From Akkermansiaceae bacterium (GTDB lineage Bacteria; Verrucomicrobiota; Verrucomicrobiia; Verrucomicrobiales; Akkermansiaceae): a DNA stretch of 41,893 nucleotides. The notes under the pieces are model-generated. The model was given only the letters and a program-made list of their open reading frames with translations. It searched no databases and had not been told where the DNA came from. The DNA lies in assembly GCA_903906515.1 (NCBI GenBank), contig CAIVKO010000186.1, forward strand, positions 1-41,893, read 5' to 3'. The position numbers were made by a program, and so were the translations under genes. This document shows, one piece after another, positions 26,916-34,537 of this stretch. Numbering within the stretch: position 1 is the stretch's first letter; each line of letters starts with the position of its first letter.

Positions 26916-28205
26916 ATGCCCTCAAAATCTGCCAAGAAGCCTGTCCAAAAAACCACCGCTCGCAAAGTGCAGTCGGCGGGCAAGAACGAATTCCGCCTTT
27001 TTACTCAGCCGCGTAGTCCGTATCTTCATGTTCGGGTGAGGGTGGAGGGGAAACGCAGACTGTTCTCGACTGGAGAAACCTCGCAGAAAGCCGCAAAAGC
27101 CAAGGCTAGAGCGATTCTTGCAGACATAAAAAGTCGAGGTTTTGAAGAAGCCATCACACTGCACGCCCGCAAGAAGAAAGAAGTGATTGGCAGCGATCCT
27201 ACAATTGAGGAGTTGGGCAAATTCTATGAGTGCAACCTGCGTCTTTTCGATAAGGCTCCTTCTCCTGAAACAGCACGCTATTACGCCTCCATGCTTGCTC
27301 GGATTGGCATACTAGCAGGGGTATCCCGGATTTCGGATCTGACTACGGACGCAATCCAGAAAGTGAAGACCAAATATCTGAAACTGGCGGAAAAGCAGGG
27401 ACGAGACCGCGAATCCGCCGTCACCACCTTGGCCGCCATGATCCGAAATGCCGCAGGGGTGTTCTCACGCCAGTCGTTGGAGGTTTTCCGTCAGCAAGGC
27501 CTCGAAATCACCAACCCCTTCGCAGGAACCAGAGTGCGCGGAGTGAAAGTGAAGTCTTACTCACCGATGTCGCGGGAGCTTGTGGCCTCGATCTGGACGA
27601 AGGCCTCGTTGCTGCGGGATGGTGATCCAGATGCAGGGCCGCCGGATGAGGACGACCGTTCAGGGACGGATTTTCGCAAGTCTCAGCCGGCCGTCTTCGC
27701 TCTGTTGATTTTGGAGTTGGGACTCGGATTGCGCCGCAACGAGGCTGATAAGGCGCGGTGGGACTGGATTTTCCAAGCTTCCGATGGACGACGTTACCTT
27801 GAGGTGCGGGAAACCGTCGACTTCAAGACGAAGTCACGGCAATCGCGGGTCATTCCGTTGGCGGAAGAAGTTTGGGAGTCCCTGAAATTTCTGAAGGAGG
27901 ATGATTCCGTGTTCGTGGTCCCTGGACCGGCCGCCGCCAAACCGTCCTTGAAACTTCAGCGGACATACCGCTGCCGCAAGTCGCATGAGGCACTCGCTTT
28001 TTGGCTGAAGAAGGCCGGTGTCACCGAGCAAAAACCTTGCCACGCGCTGAGGAAGGAGTTTGGCTCCTACGTTGCCACATCGTTCAGCCTGTTCCATGCC
28101 CAGAAACTATTAGGCCATTCTACACCCGCTGTGACGTCGGCTTATTATGCCAGCCTCACAGACCTTCCCGATCTCCAACCCTCCCGAATGGGACAATCAT
28201 CATGA
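26916..28205 (+). CDS. int: Tyrosine-type site-specific integrase
   Basis: A 429-aa recombinase. After a basic tail there is an arm/SAM-like N-terminal region (about 25-90) and core-binding helices (about 95-205). The catalytic domain shows Arg in LGLGLRRNEADK (R273/R274), Lys in VDFKTKSRQS (K304/K306), HALR (H376, R379), LLGH (H401) and the Tyr pair SAYY (Y410/Y411). All essential residues are present, so it should be active. It reads away from the tRNA-Leu att site 166 bp upstream. Its TGA overlaps the ATG of the next gene, so the two are translated together. Confidence 0.95.
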   Translation: MPSKSAKKPVQKTTARKVQSAGKNEFRLFTQPRSPYLHVRVRVEGKRRLFSTGETSQKAAKAKARAILADIKSRGFEEAITLHARKKKEVIGSDPTIEELGKFYECNLRLFDKAPSPETARYYASMLARIGILAGVSRISDLTTDAIQKVKTKYLKLAEKQGRDRESAVTTLAAMIRNAAGVFSRQSLEVFRQQGLEITNPFAGTRVRGVKVKSYSPMSRELVASIWTKASLLRDGDPDAGPPDEDDRSGTDFRKSQPAVFALLILELGLGLRRNEADKARWDWIFQASDGRRYLEVRETVDFKTKSRQSRVIPLAEEVWESLKFLKEDDSVFVVPGPAAAKPSLKLQRTYRCRKSHEALAFWLKKAGVTEQKPCHALRKEFGSYVATSFSLFHAQKLLGHSTPAVTSAYYASLTDLPDLQPSRMGQSS

Positions 28206-30037
28206 GCGCTAAAAATCTAGCAAAGAATTCCAGTGGTGTAAAAAAGACTAGGACAAAGTTGGAGGATGTCATGGCGGAGGCAGTGCCAACAACTGGGGAA
28301 ACCGATACCCAATCAAAAAATGGCAAGCAGACGACCATAGATCCGAAAGCAGAAGCATCCATTGCAGAGTCTGAAAAGATTCCCGAGGAAAAGGCTGGGG
28401 CGGATAACGCAAAGTCCTCGAACCCTGCCACCCCTACTCTATCGGAATTTCAGCATTATAAGCGGCACGTCAGGACCGTGGAGATAGCCACACGACTTGC
28501 CTGTGCACAGATCACCGCCGAGGCATATAGCAAATCAGCAAGGCTCACGGTCTCAGGAAACCAGAGGATTGCGGCCGCGTTTGTCATGGCTTCTGCAAGA
28601 ATCAAGATGGATCTTGAGAATCTCCGTTCGAACCCTGACCTGATCGACGCTGCATTTGTCGATAGAGCTTATGCTGATCTTATGAGAGCGGCGGAAGTCA
28701 ATGAACTACCCATCCACCAAGCCATACCCCTCAATCACCCCGACCATGACGATTTGTTTGAAGGCGCGATGTTCCGCGCTCATCGTCTGCTAAAACCGCT
28801 GTCCGAGGACACGACAGTGATTCATGCGGAGCAGTTGTTCGAAGCAGAGGAAACACTATCCGAAACACAGGTTGGAAAGATATTCGAGAAATGCGCATGG
28901 CCGGGGCTGGCCAACCGCGATGATTTTTATCCTTTCATCGTTCGTGTGGAAAGATGGTTTAGCGACCATCTTGGCAGACTTCATTTTCCGGAGGAAGACG
29001 AACTGTATGAGCAAGATGCTGAGATGATGGAAAGTGTCCTGAATGTCGGACGCAGGAGGCAGGAGAACGACCTGTTCCGGCAAATTTACGAATTAGTGAA
29101 GTCCCATAAGCCACCGAATCAACCAAGAGGGGCATGGACCGACATGGATGACTTGCATCATGCAATATGGACACAGTGTATAATCAACGTGATCTTCTGT
29201 GGGCGAAGTCCGTCCCATACGCGGGAAAATGAGAGAATAATCCGCCGTTACCGCCCATGGGGCCTCTTCCGGTTTCTCCGGATTCACGGCGCGAACGATC
29301 CTATTGGCAGCGACCTTCTTAAGTCGCTTGTATGCGAACGCAGGAACCTAACTCTGGATGCGGTCGTCCATCCCTTTCGGCAGAACTATCCTTTGACCTA
29401 TGATTTTGGTCCGCTCGATCGCCTTGTCAAAGAGTTGGAACGAGAGGATATGCAAAAATTTGCTATTCAGCGGGTAGTGAACTCGGAGGCCGCCTCCGGA
29501 CTGCTTGAGGCGGTGCATGCGGTGGAAACGCTACCAAAACCGATTACCGAAAAATTTCAGAAGGATGTCCTGGGTTCGGCCCGTTCGGGAAATTGCTTTG
29601 ATCCAAAATGGACCGGAACGATCAAGGACGGATTCAAGGCGATTCTACTCGCTGGAACCGAATTTCACATGCACCGCCTGGTCGGGTTTCTCACCAAGTT
29701 CTATCTTCCTCTGCTCGACGCCTATGGTGCTTTGGACGCTGTGGTTGACAATCATTACACTCACGAACTCATCGACCTGTTCCCTGATGGATGGAGCTTT
29801 TCCCTGTCCAGAAAAATTCCTGAATCCACATCACCACCGGATGCGTCGACGATCAATGCGGAAGGTCCTAGGAATTCGCAAGCCGCAGAGGCAATGACAC
29901 TCACCCTCCGGAACAGTGCTGGCAAGGAACTGAGTGTTCTCTTCCACAGATCTGCCAGTTTGAATCAGTCTTCGCCCGATGAAGTTTCGGATGACCTGTC
30001 CGTTGATCACGGCGTTGAAAAAGCAGCGCCCAGATAA
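28202..30037 (+). CDS. Integrase-coupled protein of unknown function (611 aa)
   Basis: I do not recognise this family. The start at 28202 (ATGAGCGCT, overlapping the integrase stop) is preferred over an in-frame ATG at 28001 inside the integrase gene. Residues 1-75 are charged and Pro/Ser-rich, likely disordered. From LSEFQHYKRHVRTVEIATRL onward the protein appears mainly helical, with no signal, membrane segment or zinc motif. Noticeable stretches are RRRQENDLFRQIYELVKSHK, WTDMDDLHHAIWTQ and HRLVGFLTKFYLPLLDAYGAL. The tail after about 545 is again low-complexity. Coupling to int suggests a role in recombination, element maintenance or a payload carried with the integrase. Confidence 0.85.
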   Translation: MSAKNLAKNSSGVKKTRTKLEDVMAEAVPTTGETDTQSKNGKQTTIDPKAEASIAESEKIPEEKAGADNAKSSNPATPTLSEFQHYKRHVRTVEIATRLACAQITAEAYSKSARLTVSGNQRIAAAFVMASARIKMDLENLRSNPDLIDAAFVDRAYADLMRAAEVNELPIHQAIPLNHPDHDDLFEGAMFRAHRLLKPLSEDTTVIHAEQLFEAEETLSETQVGKIFEKCAWPGLANRDDFYPFIVRVERWFSDHLGRLHFPEEDELYEQDAEMMESVLNVGRRRQENDLFRQIYELVKSHKPPNQPRGAWTDMDDLHHAIWTQCIINVIFCGRSPSHTRENERIIRRYRPWGLFRFLRIHGANDPIGSDLLKSLVCERRNLTLDAVVHPFRQNYPLTYDFGPLDRLVKELEREDMQKFAIQRVVNSEAASGLLEAVHAVETLPKPITEKFQKDVLGSARSGNCFDPKWTGTIKDGFKAILLAGTEFHMHRLVGFLTKFYLPLLDAYGALDAVVDNHYTHELIDLFPDGWSFSLSRKIPESTSPPDASTINAEGPRNSQAAEAMTLTLRNSAGKELSVLFHRSASLNQSSPDEVSDDLSVDHGVEKAAPR

Positions 30038-30077
30038 AACAGAGGTGGGATTGTGTGTGTCGCACACAGCCCAGTCC

Positions 30078-30734
30078 TCATTTCTCGAACTGAACGTTCC
30101 ACTGCGGTAGCGCTGTCCGGAGGAGTTCAGTGAGTTGCCGATGATTGCTCAGCACTGGTTTCCTTCGTTTCCTCAAACCTTTGACGATGGTGGTTGCAAC
30201 CTTCTTCAGAACTTCGGGGGATTCATCGGCGGTCAGCAAAAAACCCTCGGATCCGCGTCCGCTGTGGATCTGCCAGAGTATTCCCGTCAAAGGTATCGAG
30301 CTCGTTCGGAGAGTCACCTTTGGCTGTTCCCATGGAGTTTGCTTTACCGTGGCAATGCCTACCGGTCCCGCACGGTTGGGAACAAAACCACACTTCTGGA
30401 GAAGCCGTAATACAGATCTGCGACTCATCTGCACTCCTGATTGCACCCGGGCGGTATTCTGTACGCTTTTCCAGTCCTGAAGGCCAGCGTCCGCCAGCAA
30501 TAGTTTGAGGATCTCAGTTTCTTCAAACTGCCCCAGCTTTCTAGCGCGGCCACGTGGGCCGTTGTGACCTTGAAGCCACCCCCTCACGGTGCTGCGGGGA
30601 ACACCATGCGCACGCGCGAATGCCGCCACCGTGCCTCCGCAATTCACCCATCGCCGCACCCCCCTAACAAGATTATGTCGGCTATCTTGTTCCGCTTTTT
30701 GACTTAGTGGCGCATTTTTGGCACTTACTTGCAT
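30078..30734 (-). CDS. Paired HTH protein related to IS630-type DNA-binding domains
   Basis: This 218-aa protein has an N-terminal helix-turn-helix (GGTVAAFARAHGVPRSTVRG, about 33-52) and a second winged-helix segment (MSRRSVLRLLQKCGFVPNRA, about 103-122), the two-module layout of IS630-like transposase N-termini. There is no DDE catalytic domain; the C-terminal 90 residues are basic with KGLRKRRKP. It is therefore more likely a DNA-binding regulator than a transposase. It diverges from the excisionase-like gene across the 246-bp region holding the GAGTTGTC array, so it is a candidate binder of that array. Confidence 0.65.
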   Translation of the reverse strand: MQVSAKNAPLSQKAEQDSRHNLVRGVRRWVNCGGTVAAFARAHGVPRSTVRGWLQGHNGPRGRARKLGQFEETEILKLLLADAGLQDWKSVQNTARVQSGVQMSRRSVLRLLQKCGFVPNRAGPVGIATVKQTPWEQPKVTLRTSSIPLTGILWQIHSGRGSEGFLLTADESPEVLKKVATTIVKGLRKRRKPVLSNHRQLTELLRTALPQWNVQFEK

Positions 30735-30771
30735 TTTTCAATTCTCTCACACCTGAGGATGAGGACATAGC

Positions 30772-30900
30772 GAGTTGTCGCCGAGTTGTCACTCCGGGAT
30801 TACGAAGTAGCGGAAACCGGGTTTTTGAGTTGTCGGTGCCTTGTCATACTCCGTCCGTGATTTCTCTTAAATTCATGATTTGAGTTGTCGGAAAGCTGTT
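30772..30900 (+). repeat. Phased GAGTTGTC repeat array (iteron- or operator-like)
   Basis: Exact GAGTTGTC occurs at 30772, 30783, 30827 and 30882. Spacings are 11, 44 and 55 bp, all multiples of 11, and the copies at 30772, 30827 and 30882 are exactly 55 bp apart and each followed by G. Eleven bases after the second and third of these lie weaker copies (GCCTTGTC at 30838, AAGCTGTT at 30893), so the layout is three doublets. The phasing puts all sites on one DNA face, as in integrase arm sites, operators or replication iterons. It lies between the divergent HTH and excisionase-like genes. Confidence 0.8.
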
Positions 30901-30980
30901 GCTGCGTATACGGAACCCATTGGTTTCAAGACGATTGCGAACTTTCATGGCGTGATTTAAACTGAGTTCAGCCGCCAGCT

Positions 30981-31193
30981 ATGAAATCACACCCCATCAC
31001 CACCGACACCAACGGCCGCGCCGCCTACCGGCTTCGCGAAGCCTCGGCGTTGACCGGTATTCCGACCTCCACCTTCCGGACCTTGATCCGGCGCGGAGAC
31101 CTGAATCCCATTACGGGTTTTGGTGTCTGGCTCATTGCTGCGGACGATCTGCAGGCGCTCCTAAACAAGCGCCTGCGCAACAGCAGGGGGTAG
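30981..31193 (+). CDS. Excisionase-like HTH protein (AlpA/HTH_17 type)
   Basis: A 70-aa protein whose core YRLREASALTGIPTSTFRTL (about 21-40) and following wing (RRGDLNPITGFGVWLIAADD) match the MerR-like winged helix of excisionases and AlpA regulators. Such proteins bend DNA at att sites to drive excision or activate integrase genes. It is immediately downstream of the phased repeat array. A short GC-rich hairpin (GGGGG/CCCCC) overlaps its stop at 31186-31200. Confidence 0.8.
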   Translation: MKSHPITTDTNGRAAYRLREASALTGIPTSTFRTLIRRGDLNPITGFGVWLIAADDLQALLNKRLRNSRG

Positions 31194-31621
31194 CCCCCCG
31201 ACCCATGGTCAGGGGCACACTGCTGCCCCACGGACCCGAAGAGTCGCTTGCAGTCCAAGGATTGCGGCGGTTCCGAGGAAACCGGATGGCCAAGATCTTT
31301 GACATAACCAGAACGAAATTCTCCTTTTATATGCGACTTCGTCCGCCGTAAATCCGTGCTTAGGCCCGGAGGGATTGGCGGCGGTGGTGGGTCCGAACCC
31401 CACCCCGAAGGTACGTGGGTGAGCGGGTGAGGGCACCTTATGCCCAAACCCCGCCTCACATGTGACGTGTTGACGGAAATCTCCTTCGCCAGATCCCGGA
31501 CAAAAACCTGGCGGTGAAGCGGGAAAAAACATTCGCCCTTGCTCGGCATAGAGCGTCTAGCGAATGACCAGAGCAGAATGAGAGTGGACGAACAGAAAAA
31601 GTCTCAGCTGTCGTGAACTAC
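31194..31621 (+). other. Gene-free stretch, 5' flank of the group II intron
   Basis: I see no credible gene in these 428 bp. It holds a GC-rich hairpin at the upstream gene's stop, a GTGGG/CCCAC hairpin near 31389-31405 that resembles a tRNA T-arm but has no tRNA around it, and a stem CTTCGCCAG with CTGGCGGTGAAG at about 31483-31520. The segment is the natural leader of the gene at 33905, now split by the intron. A non-coding RNA or attenuator is possible but unsupported. Confidence 0.5.
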
Positions 31622-31958
31622 GTGCGGTGAATGGGTAATGCACCCTGATACACCGCGGTCAAATTAGGCAATGGGATCAGCACCGCCCGGGCGAGGAACC
31701 GGGCGGGTCACTTGCAAACGATCCCCGGCGGATAGACTTCCAGACTCACTGCATAAAACACCCACGGGCAACGAGGAAACCAGCGCCGTACGCTCCCCGA
31801 TTCAGTGCCACCCGGCATCGAACCATGGAGCAGGTTGTCCGCCGTATGGCGGCACGGGGTAGGACCTTCCACCAAGCAAACGCCGGTCTGTAATGGACTG
31901 GATAGGCAAAATTGGAAGGGGCATCCATCTGAACATCTAACCACTAAACACCAACATC

Positions 31959-33713
31959 ATGACGAACACAATCGATAAATGGGAAGACATCGACTGGGCG
32001 AAAGCCGAGGCCGAAGTCTTCAGTGTCCAACGACGGATCTTCAAAGCTTCCAAAGGAGGAGATCGTGCAAAAGTGCACAAACTGCAACAACTGCTCATCA
32101 CAAGTCACAGCGCCCGCTGTGTTGCGGTCCGCAGAGTCGCACAGAAGAACAAGGGCAAGAAGACAGCCGGGGTGGACGGGATCAAATCCCTCACACCTCC
32201 CCAAATGCTTCGCCTGGCCATCGATCTGAAGATCGATGGCCAGGCATCACCGCTGCGACGGATCCAGATCCCCAAAACCAACGGGAAAAAGCGCCCACTG
32301 TCGATTCCAACGATCGCCGACCGGGCACGCCAAACACTGATCGCCATGGCACTCTGGCCGCAATGGGAGGCCCGACTCCCTCCGCACATGTTCGGCTTCC
32401 GCCGGGGACGTAGCGTCCATGACGCCGTCGCCAGCATCCGCCATTACATACAGCGGACACCAAGGTGGCTCCTGGACGCGGACATCTCGTCCTTCTTCGA
32501 CAACATCTGCCGAGACGCCCTCATGAAGAAACTCGACACGCTCCCCAGCATACGCCGGGCCATCCGGAACATGCTCAAGAGTGGAATCGTCGAAAACTTC
32601 AAATGGATCAGGAACGACAAGGGAGTCCCTCAGGGGTCCGCTCTCAGCGTCCTTCTCGGCTGCATCATCCTCTCCGGGATTGAAGAAGACCTCGCTAAGG
32701 CCTTCCCTCCCACACGCAGGATCAATGGCCAGAAGATCGGAGAAACACCACGTCTGGTATGCTACGCTGACGACCTGGTCGTTTTCAGCAAACGCCGCGA
32801 TGTGATTGTAGAAGTCAAAGCATTCCTCTCCGAATGGCTTGCAGGCTACGGCCTCGGCTTCAACGAGGAAAAGACCCGCATCGCTCACACCCTCGACGGT
32901 GGAAGCGACGCCACGGGTTTTGACTTCCTGGGTTTCACATTCACTCAGCGCCGGGTTGGCAAACACCAACTCAGCCCCTGGTTCAACGGCGTGCTCACCC
33001 GAATCACCCCTTCACAGAAGGCCATCAAAGCCCTCAAGGAAAAGGTCTCCGGGATCATCATGAGCACCCGCCCGAATCCTAAGCGCAACGCCGTATACGC
33101 TCACCAAAGTTCCAAAGGCCTGCCGGGCCACCAGGAACGGATGATCAACGAACTCAATCCCATCCTCCGCGGATGGGCCAACCACTTCCGGTTCCAAAAC
33201 TCGAAGGAAACGTTCGCCGATATCGACCACTGGCTGTGGGTCAAACTCTGGCAGTGGACCAAGCGCCACCACGGCAAAAAGATATCCCGTCATGAACTGG
33301 TCAAACGGTTCTTCAACGGCGGCAACCCATGGATCTTCAAGGTGCTGAAGCCCGCTTCCGGAAAACCGACAGAGCTGCTTAAGCTCGCATCCATCAAGGT
33401 TGACCACAAGGACCACAAATGCGTCCGTGCAGACGCATCCTACTACGGTGAGTCCTGGATTTACTGGACGCGGATACGGGGCAAATACCCGGGAATCTCC
33501 ACAGGGGCGGCACACGCCATGCGAAAGCAGAATGGCATCTGCCCCAGATGCAAGAAAGCGATCCAGGAAGGCCAGCGCCTCTCGATGATCGTAACGTCGG
33601 GTTCCAACCTACAAGGCCAGAGCCAGCTTATAGTGCACGCAACATGCATGATCTCCACCGATAAGGAAGGCGGCTCCGGATCCATTGGATCTGCAGGCCG
33701 TGATCGCCAGTAG
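31959..33713 (+). CDS. ltrA: Group II intron reverse transcriptase/maturase
   Basis: A 584-aa intron-encoded protein. The RT core has GVDGIKSLTP, the FGFRRGRS region, DADISSFFDN (near 173), PQGSALSVLL (224-233, where PQGG(V/L)SPLL is usual) and active-site YADD (269-272). The thumb/maturase domain X follows (GLPGHQERMINELNPILRGW, FRFQNSKETF). Near the C-terminus GICPRCKKAI and HATC remain of a CxxC HNH endonuclease domain, but the catalytic His-His segment expected between them is replaced by MIVTSGSNLQG. Maturation and reverse transcription look intact; DNA cleavage probably is not. The stop codon overlaps the first bases of domain V. Confidence 0.93.
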   Translation: MTNTIDKWEDIDWAKAEAEVFSVQRRIFKASKGGDRAKVHKLQQLLITSHSARCVAVRRVAQKNKGKKTAGVDGIKSLTPPQMLRLAIDLKIDGQASPLRRIQIPKTNGKKRPLSIPTIADRARQTLIAMALWPQWEARLPPHMFGFRRGRSVHDAVASIRHYIQRTPRWLLDADISSFFDNICRDALMKKLDTLPSIRRAIRNMLKSGIVENFKWIRNDKGVPQGSALSVLLGCIILSGIEEDLAKAFPPTRRINGQKIGETPRLVCYADDLVVFSKRRDVIVEVKAFLSEWLAGYGLGFNEEKTRIAHTLDGGSDATGFDFLGFTFTQRRVGKHQLSPWFNGVLTRITPSQKAIKALKEKVSGIIMSTRPNPKRNAVYAHQSSKGLPGHQERMINELNPILRGWANHFRFQNSKETFADIDHWLWVKLWQWTKRHHGKKISRHELVKRFFNGGNPWIFKVLKPASGKPTELLKLASIKVDHKDHKCVRADASYYGESWIYWTRIRGKYPGISTGAAHAMRKQNGICPRCKKAIQEGQRLSMIVTSGSNLQGQSQLIVHATCMISTDKEGGSGSIGSAGRDRQ

Positions 33714-33780
33714 CCGTGTGCGCCGAGAGGTGCATGCACGGTTTTGAAACCCAATCCCATCGCGAGGTGGGGGCGGGTTT
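33712..33780 (+). ncRNA. Group II intron domains V and VI
   Basis: Domain V: AGCCGTG (33712-33718) pairs with CACGGTT (33737-33743), the 2-nt bulge is TG (33735-33736), the upper stem TGCGCC pairs with GGTGCA, and the loop is GAGA (33725-33728). The catalytic AGC triad is at its start. Domain VI: AAACCC (33747-33752) pairs with GGGTTT (33775-33780) and CCCATC pairs with GGTGGG around loop GCGA. The internal loop on the 3' strand is G/C only, so no bulged branch-point A is visible. Confidence 0.9.
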
Positions 33781-33805
33781 ACCGAAAGAAATTCGTTCTG
33801 GTCTT

Positions 33806-33860
33806 GCCCGTCCAATCGACGGGCGAAAAACACGGCACCGGCCGACATCCGGTCGGTGCC
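33806..33860. other. Two hairpins just after the intron
   Basis: GCCCGTC (33806-33812) pairs with GACGGGC (33818-33824) around CAATC and is followed by GAAAAA. GGCACCG (33834-33840) pairs with CGGTGCC (33854-33860), extended by CCG/CGG inside. Neither has a T tract on the plus strand, so they look like 5' leader structures of the gene at 33905 rather than terminators. Confidence 0.65.
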
Positions 33861-33868
33861 CACCCTTC

Positions 33869-33904
33869 TCCAAAACCAAACCAAACCAAAACTAAACCAA
33901 AACC
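33869..33904 (+). promoter_or_regulatory. CCAAA-repeat leader before the HTH gene
   Basis: Six copies of CCAAA or CCAAAA (one CTAAA variant) run directly into the ATG at 33905. There is no Shine-Dalgarno sequence. An unstructured A/C leader like this can itself allow ribosome loading, and a 5-bp repeat unit could vary in length. The other starts in this element (31959, 35024, 38467) also lack strong ribosome sites. Confidence 0.6.
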
Positions 33905-34537
33905 ATGACTAACAACCAAACCACCGAACATGAGGGCACCACCCTCGAAGTTGAAATCTGGCTCCCTCTCAAGGAAGCCTCCGCAGAAGCGCAATGCTGC
34001 GATGCCACCATCAAGCGCGCCATTAAAAGTGGCAAGCTTGTCGGCCGTAAAGTTGGCGAGAGTCACACTGCGAGCTACGAAGTCGACAAAGCCTCATTCG
34101 CAGAATGGCTTGCAACGAATGGCAAACTTAAACGTCAAGATCAACCTCATAGCCAGCAGCCGCGAAAAGACTCTCCGGCAACTGAATCGCAGGCAACCAC
34201 GCCGTCGGCCGTAGCTAATACTGATGAGACCGTTGATGGATCGGAAACGAAGCCGAAACTGAGCAAAGCCGAGCGCCGCAGGTTAAAGGCCGAGCGCAAG
34301 AAGCTGATTCCTGAATCCGCCCGCCGTTTGCGGCGCTGGAAAAACTTCATGCGCCACGCCGACCAACAGCAGGCACTGGCTATGATCAGGTGGCTGTCGG
34401 CGCGGATCAAGACAGGCGAGAAAACTCGAAACGGTCCACTCAATATGCAGGTCAAAGCGGCACGTTGCCGCAAAGCCAAGCCATCAAAGCGTCATAGGCA
34501 CCAAGACGAGACGACCAAAAATAACAATCCATCATGA
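33905..34537 (+). CDS. HTH (excisionase-fold) protein with basic C-terminus
   Basis: A 210-aa protein. The N-terminus, IWLPLKEASAEAQCCDATIK through AIKSGKLVGRKVGE and YEVDKASFAEWLA (about 18-70), has the HTH_17/excisionase layout. A Ser/Thr/Pro-rich linker (about 75-115) leads to a strongly basic helical segment (LSKAERRRLKAERKK, RRLRRWKNFMRHADQQQ) and a basic tail. It is likely a DNA- or RNA-binding regulator. The stop overlaps the next start (ATGA), so the pair is translationally coupled. Its leader is split by the group II intron. Confidence 0.65.
   Translation: MTNNQTTEHEGTTLEVEIWLPLKEASAEAQCCDATIKRAIKSGKLVGRKVGESHTASYEVDKASFAEWLATNGKLKRQDQPHSQQPRKDSPATESQATTPSAVANTDETVDGSETKPKLSKAERRRLKAERKKLIPESARRLRRWKNFMRHADQQQALAMIRWLSARIKTGEKTRNGPLNMQVKAARCRKAKPSKRHRHQDETTKNNNPS

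Larger units (their letters stand above)
31622..33782 (+). mobile_element. Group II intron with internal reverse transcriptase
   Basis: The 5' end is set by GTGCG at 31622, followed by the expected domain I start: stem GCGGTG (31624-31629) with CACCGC (31651-31656) enclosing GGGT/ACCC. Domain I carries the familiar GGGCAACGAGGAAACC stretch (about 31767-31782). The reverse transcriptase ORF occupies domain IV. Domain V is unmistakable at 33712-33743 and domain VI follows, ending in AC at 33781-33782. Insertion is in a non-coding part of the element, between the excisionase-like gene and a downstream HTH gene. The 5' end is less certain than the 3' end. Confidence 0.85.

Noticed and set aside
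31380-31430. tRNA-like T-arm (GGTCCGAACCCC)
   Set aside because: No anticodon arm or acceptor stem can be built around it.
32247-32969. Minus-strand 240-codon frame opposite the intron reverse transcriptase
   Set aside because: Shadow of the RT gene; acidic Val/Glu-rich composition with no domain.
31959-33713. Retron or diversity-generating RT
   Set aside because: Intact group II domains V and VI directly follow and a maturase domain is present; no template/variable repeat pair or msr-msd fold is seen.
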